64,000 nucleotides of DNA from Mytilus galloprovincialis (lineage: Eukaryota; Mollusca; Bivalvia; Mytilida; Mytilidae). A program made the translations under genes and the position numbers. Below the pieces are notes generated by a model. The model was not told the DNA's origin. It saw only the letters and a program-made list of their open reading frames with translations, and did not search any database. Within the stretch, counting starts at the first letter, position 1, and every line of letters begins with the position of its first letter. The stretch lies in contig NC_134844.1 of the NCBI RefSeq assembly GCF_965363235.1, positions 21,372,646 to 21,436,645 on the forward strand, given 5' to 3'. Of the stretch, positions 58,144 through 64,000 are shown in pieces.

Positions 58144-58425
58144 AGGTCTTTCCACTTTTCCGTGGAAAGACCTATTGGTTTTCTTCTGATTATTAAGGTC
58201 TTTCCTTTTACTAAAGGGAAAGACCTTACTGTATTTCTTCTGATTATTAAGGTCTTTCCTTTTACAAAAGGGAAAGACCTTACTGTATTTCTTTTGTTTA
58301 TTATTATTATTATTATTAAGGTCTTTCCTTTTACAAAAGGGAAAGACCTTACTGTATTTCTTCTGTTTATTATTATTAAGGTCTTTCCTTTTACAAAAGG
58401 GAAAGACCTTACTGTATTTCTTCTG

Positions 58426-58465
<40 letters not shown>

Positions 58466-61400
58466 TTCCGTTAAACTTTGACAAATTTAGCCGCGTTAAC
58501 CGTAAGACGTGTCGCTTTCATATTCACACTTTGTATAGATGTCATGAATACCTATCTGGAACTCACCCTGTGAGTCGAAATATTTTGTCGGTTCGGAGTA
58601 ATCCCTCCGAAACCAAAAAACCTTGTTATCGTTCCAACACCGTAACCATAATAGGTAGAAAAAAAACAAAGGGTGAAATTTGTTCAGGACCAGACCCCGG
58701 TTCTTCGTTACATTTGGATCGAAAAGATTCAACGACTCATTGGTAGGGTTATGCCCCTATGAAAATTAACCGGTGTCGGTGGACCACCAAAACTCAGAAA
58801 CCGTAAGTCGTAGAGACCTAGGATCTTCACCATTCATCATCAATTCATGTATCTTCGAAAAATATCTCAAGGTCAAATTTGTATGTTGACCTTGACCTTT
58901 GACCTTACACCTTGTTATGGAATAATCTCAGCAACCATTATACTTACAGAAGTTTTAAATAGTGGAAAATGTTTGGGTCATTACCGTGCATTTTTGTTAC
59001 ATTTTGACCGAAGAGATTTGACCTTTTTTTAAGGGGCATCAAGCCTGTTTTAGGTTTCTGAAAACACAAAATCAGCTTTTATTATATAACCAAAGGTCCT
59101 AGACCCTTGGGGTCTTCAGTAATGGCATTGGGGATTAATGACCTTGCCAAAGGTCAAAAGGTCAAAGGTCAAGGTTATGTCCCAGAGTGCGAATTTAGTG
59201 TTTTTAACCTTATATAAAGGATTTTTAGTGTGTTTTCGAGCCTTTTATGGTTGACCTTGACCTTTTCAATACATTCTACGTCTGTTGGAACATGTATTTT
59301 ACATTACAAAAGGAAAGACCTCTCAATTGTTCAAGAACAATTGACAGTTTATTAAGGTCTTTCCTTTTACTAAAGGGAAAGACCTTACTGTATTTCTTCT
59401 GATTATTAAGGTCTTTCCTTTTTCTATAAGGAAAGACCTTACTGTATTTCTTCTGTTTATTATTATTCTTTTTCCGCCAAACTTTGACGAAGTTAGCAGC
59501 CTAAACCGTAAGACGTGTCGCTTTCATGTTCTCACTTTGTATCGGTGTCATGAATACCTATCCGGAACTCACCCTGTTAGTCGAAATATTTTGTCGGTTC
59601 GGAGTAATCCCTCCGAAACCAAAAAACCTTGTTATCGTTCCAACACCGTAACCGTAATAGATAGAAAAAAAACGAAGGGTGAAATTTGTTCAGGACCAGA
59701 CCCCGGTTCTTCGTTACATTTGATTCGAAAAGATTCAACGACTCATTGGTAGGGTTATGCCCCTTTGAAAATTAACCGGTGTCGGTGGACCACCAAAACT
59801 CAGAAACCGTAAATCGTAGAGACCTAGGATCTTCACCATTCATCAAAAATTCATGAGACTTTCAAAAATACCTCAAGGTCAAATGTGTATGTTGACCTTG
59901 ACCTTTGACCTAACACCTTGTTATCAGAACAACTCAAAAACCATTATACTTACAGAAGTTTTAAATAGTGGAAAATGTTTGGGTCATTACGGCGCAACTT
60001 TGTTATATTTTGACAGAAGAGATTTGACCTTTTTTTAAGGGGCATAAATCCTGTTTTAGGTTTCTGAAAAGACAAAATCAGCTTTTACTATATAACCAAA
60101 GGTCCTAGACCCTTGGGGTCTTCTGTAATGGCATTGGGGACTAATGACCTTGACAAAGGTCAAAAGGTCAAAGGTCAAGGTCATGTCCCAGATAGCGAAT
60201 TTAGTGTTTTTAACCTTATATAAAGGATTTTTAGTGTGTTTTCGAGCGTTTTAAGGTTGACGTTGACCTTTTCAATACATTCTACGTCTGTTGGAACATG
60301 TATTTTACATTACAAAAGGAAAGACCTCTCAATTGTTCAAGAACAATTGACAGTTTAATTATTATTATTATTCTTTTTCCGCCAAACTTTGACAAATTTA
60401 GCCGCGTTAACCGTAAGACGTGTCGCTTTCACGTTCACACTTTGTATCGGTGTCATGAATACCTATCTGGAACTCACCCTGTTAGTCGAAATATTTTGTC
60501 GGTTCGGAGTAATCCCTCCGAAACCCAAAAACCTTGTTATCGTTCCAACACTGTAACCGTAATAGGTAGAAAAAAAACAAAGTGTGAAATTTGTTCAGGA
60601 CCAGACCCCGGTTCTTCGTTACATTTGGATCGAAAAGATTCAACGACTCATTGGTAGGGTTATGCCCCTATGAAAATTAACCGGTGTCGGTTGACCACCA
60701 AAACTCAGAAACCGTAAGTCGTAGACACCTAGGATCTTCACCAATCATCATCAATTCATGTATCTTTGTAAAATACCTCAAGGCCATATTTGTATCTTGA
60801 CCTTGACCTTTGACCTAACACCTTGTTATGGGATAATCTCAGGAACGATTATACTTACAGAAGTTTTAAATAGTGGAAAATGTTTGGGTCATTATGGCGC
60901 AACTTTGTTACATTTTGACTAAAAAGATTTGACCTTTTTTTAAGGGGCATAACCCCTGTTTTAGGTTTCTGAAAAGACAAAATCAGGTTTTACTATATAA
61001 CCAAAGGTCCTAGACCCTTGGGGTTTTCAGTAATGGCATTGGGGACTCATGACCTTGACAAAGGTCAAAAGGTCAAAGGTCAAGGTCATGTCCCAGATAG
61101 CGAATTTAGTGTTTTTAACCTTATATAAAGGATTGTTAGTGTTTTTTCGAGCTTTTTAAGGTTGACTTTGACCTTTTCAATACATTTTACGTCTGTTTGA
61201 ACATGTATTTTACATTACAAAAGGAAAGACCTCTCAATTGTTCAAGAACAATTGACAGTTTAATTATTATTATTATTCTTCCGCCAAACTTTGACGAAGT
61301 TAGCAGCCTAAACCGTAAGACGTGTCGCTTTCATGTTCACACTTTGTATCGGTGTCATAAATACCTATCTGGAACTCACCCTATTAGTCGAAATATTTTG

Positions 61401-62351
61401 TCGGTTCGGAGTAATCCCTCCGAAACCAAAAAACCTTGTTATCGTTCCAACACCGTAACCGTAATAGGTAGAAAAAAACCGAAGGGTGAAATTTGTTCAG
61501 GACCAGACCCCGGTTCTTCGTTACATTTGGATCGAAAAAATTCAACGACTCATTGGTAGGGTTATGCCCTATTAAAATTAACCGGTGTCGGTTGGCCACC
61601 AAAACTCAGAAACCGTAAGTCGTAGACACCTAGGATCTTCACCAATCATCATCAATTCATGTATCTTTGAAAAATACCTCAAGGTCAAATTTGTATGTTG
61701 ACCTTGACCTTTGACCTAGCACCTTGTTATGGGATAATCTCAGAAACCGTTATACTTACAGAAGTTTTAGATAGTGGAAAATGTTTGGGTCATTACGGCG
61801 CAACTTTGTTACATTTTGACCGAAGAGATTTGACCTTTTTGTAAGGGGCATAACCCCTGTTTTAGGTTTCTGAAAAGACAAAATCAGCTTTTACTACATA
61901 ACTAAAGGTCCTAGACCCATGGGGTCTTCAGCAATGACATTGGGGACTAATGACCTTGACAAAGGTCATAAGGTCAAATGTCAAGGTCATGTCCCAGATA
62001 GCGAATTTAGTGTTTTTAACCTTATTTAAAGGATTTTAAGTGTGTTTTCAAGCTTTTTAAGGTTGACCTTGACCTTTGACCTTTCACTTTTTATTGGATA
62101 TCTCAAAAACTATTATACTTACAGAAATAGTAAATAGTGCAAAATGTTCAGGACATTGGGGACTTTTGACTTTGATAAAGGTCAAAAGGTCAAAGGTCAA
62201 GGTCATGTCCCAAATAGCGGATTATGTGTTTTTGACCTTATTTAAAGGGTTTTTAGTGTGTAATAAAGCTTTTTAATACATTATAAGTCTATTGGAACAT
62301 GTATTTTACGTTACAAAAGGAAAGACCTCTCAATTGTTCAAGAACAATTGA
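58144..62351 (+). mobile_element. Nested cluster of a hairpin-ended element
   Basis: Head hairpins (AGGTCTTTCCTTTT facing AAAAGGGAAAGACCT) start near 58144, 58195, 58249, 58318, 58378, 59353 and 59408. Four cores of about 0.9 kb lie at about 58465-59344, 59465-60350, 60370-61255 and 61275-62351. Each core ends AAAAGGAAAGACCT, then the palindrome CAATTGTTCAAGAACAATTG. Head and tail ends are thus inverted repeats. TTA/ATT trinucleotide runs sit between head and core, which suggests copies inserted in one another's triplet run. Each core has a conserved open frame of about 90 codons (LYRCHEYLSGTHPVSRN) that looks like by-product of high nucleotide identity rather than a gene. Superfamily not recognised. 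Confidence 0.75.
58426..58465 (+). repeat. (TTA)n microsatellite in the element cluster
   Basis: About 13 TTA units between the fifth head hairpin and core 1. Shorter runs occur before cores 2, 3 and 4. Confidence 0.9.
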
Positions 62352-62358
62352 CAGTTTA

Positions 62359-63000
62359 ATATTGTTCTTACATCTCTTCTGAAAAAAAAAATCCACATCC
62401 TTGTTATCAGTTGAACTCGGACACTACAAGTCCAATCGACCCCAAAATTTGCAGTCAGCAGGGCATACATGTACTTAAGGTTCATAAAACAACGTGGTGC
62501 AGATATCTCTCAAGACTTTTCCTAGAGAAAAAAAATTGCAATGCCGTATAAATTGCTTGCTAGGTCCGTAAATCTCAGTGAAATGCTACAATAAAATGTC
62601 CGCTCCTAGATTGAAATACTTATCTGTGTTACAAACTGGTGCTGAAAAATGTACATTATCAGAAAATAATCCTTAAATGTGTTTTAAAGTTACATCGAAT
62701 CAATTAAATCCAAAACATGCACTGCTGGTGAACTGTGATCAAAATGTCAATTTCCTACAATGACAAAAGAAATTACATTGTGTACATTCCGTCTCTATAC
62801 ATGTTGTCTGTTCAACATCCCGACCTAAAGAGAAATAAAAAGACTAAGTTTTCGTTATTATAAACCCAAGTCACGTGGTGTCTCCTCAATCTGGCGCGCG
62901 CGCTGGACCTAAAATAAAATAAAAACTTTCCAAACTAAACATGAAACTTCCCCGGAATAATATAGACCCCTTACAGAAACAAACAAACAAACAAACAAAC

Positions 63001-63069
<69 letters not shown>

Positions 63070-63951
63070 ATGTTTCAAAGGGGGGAAAGACCGTTTACAA
63101 TTGCTTTTTAAAAGCAATTGATTTATATTGTAAAACGGCAATTTTAACCATTCTGTTCCGTTTATATAAAAAAAAAAAAAAAATTCCCTGGGACCCCCTT
63201 TTGGCCCCCCCCCCTTTTTTTTTTTACCTTCCACTTACAAATGAATGTAGCTTGTGTGCTATATATCCCATCAACGGATAAGAACGACAACTCCAGTTTT
63301 TTTCCCTATTATATTGTTCTTACATCTCTTCTGAAAAAAAAAATCCACATCCTTGTTATCAGTTGAACTCGGACACTACAAGTCCAATCGACCCCAAAAT
63401 TTGCAGTCAGCAGGGCATACATGTACTTAAGGTTCATAAAACAACGTGGTGCAGATATCTCTCAAGACTTTTCCTAGAGAAAAAAAATTGCAATGCCGTA
63501 TAAATTGCTTGCTAGGTCCGTAAATCTCAGTGAAATGCTACAATAAAATGTCCGCTCCTAGATTGAAATACTTATCTGTGTTACAAACTGGTGCTGAAAA
63601 ATGTACATTATCAGAAAATAATCCTTAAATGTGTTTTAAAGTTACATCGAATCAATTAAATCCAAAACATGCACTGCTGGTGAACTGTGATCAAAATGTC
63701 AATTTCCTACAATGACAAAAGAAATTACATTGTGTACATTCCGTCTCTATACATGTTGTCTGTTCAACATCCCGACCTAAAGAGAAATAAAAAGACTAAG
63801 TTTTCGTTATTATAAACCCAAGTCACGTGGTGTCTCCTCAATCTGGCGCGCGCGCTGGACCTAAAATAAAATAAAAACTTTCCAAACTAAACATGAAACT
63901 TCCCCGGAATAATATAGACCCCTTACAGAAACAAACAAACAAACAAACAAA

Positions 63952-64000
<49 letters not shown>
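62359..64000 (+). repeat. Direct duplication, 952-bp period, at least 690 bp identical
   Basis: 62359-63048 recurs from 63311 to the window end without a visible difference until the AAAC/CA microsatellites. These microsatellites are at 62978-63066 and from 63927. The 63067-63310 linker has homopolymer blocks (A, C, G and T runs). No gene is seen in either copy. Confidence 0.85.

Noticed and set aside
58113-58484. Open frames of 120-190 codons over the head hairpins
   Set aside because: Both strands are open because the hairpins and TTA runs lack stops; no domain.
59537-61559. Conserved 90-codon frame in each core
   Set aside because: Copies are nearly identical at DNA level, so conservation is not evidence of coding; no recognised domain or start context.
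62886-63234. Cys-Val repeat frames on minus
   Set aside because: Translation of the CA microsatellite and homopolymer runs.
1-64000. CRISPR arrays, tRNA, rRNA and bacterial-type operons
   Set aside because: None seen. The regular repeats at 24748-25245 and 58144-58411 are exon-junction copies and hairpin heads, without unique spacers.

Overview
The window looks like nuclear DNA of a marine bivalve, most likely a mussel (Mytilus-like). It is AT-rich and intron-rich, with small exons bounded by GT-AG sites. It is also crowded with short interspersed repeats I associate with Mytilus, such as the one carrying 'GAGACAACAACCCGACC' and the one carrying 'ATTGGCAATCATACCACATC'. No bacterial-style gene packing, rRNA, tRNA or CRISPR array was seen. 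Species is inferred from repeat style and protein families, not from a database.

Left third (1-28.6 kb): two tandem paralogous genes on the minus strand. Each encodes signal peptide, two sushi (CCP) domains and one MAM domain split over four exons. Gene B (28541 to 18543) is complete and ends in a Ser/Thr-rich stalk, a membrane helix and a 27-residue tail. Gene A (16310 to 918) has matching exon order, near-identical exon lengths and the same intron phases, but its 3' end lies beyond the window start. Gene A introns hold a LINE, SINE-like repeats and a retroelement fossil. Gene B introns hold MITEs, a DNA transposon carrying the C-terminal part of a KRBA2-like integrase protein between palindrome arrays, and three local tandem duplications that each copy an exon-intron junction.

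Middle (28.6-42 kb): gene-poor. It holds a 150-bp GAA triplet tract, a LINE 3' fragment, a 1.68-kb Harbinger-like element, several MITEs and many SINE-like repeats. One short orphan reading frame (35373-35555) may be a degenerate exon.

Right (42-58 kb): two plus-strand genes. Gene C (42205-49370, first exon not found) encodes a secreted-looking Cys-rich protein made of two repeats of the same exon module, resembling invertebrate DUF7042-7045 proteins. Gene D (51358-57976, 3' end not found) matches, from memory, a multicopy uncharacterised protein family of cnidarians and molluscs with zinc-finger-like motifs. Its expected central domain is missing and is replaced by a 42-bp GT-AG interval that keeps the frame.

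Far right (58.1-64 kb): a nested cluster of a hairpin-ended element (seven head hairpins, four cores of about 0.9 kb, four tail palindromes) inserted among its own TTA repeats. It is followed by an identical direct duplication of at least 690 bp around a CA microsatellite, which may be an assembly artefact.
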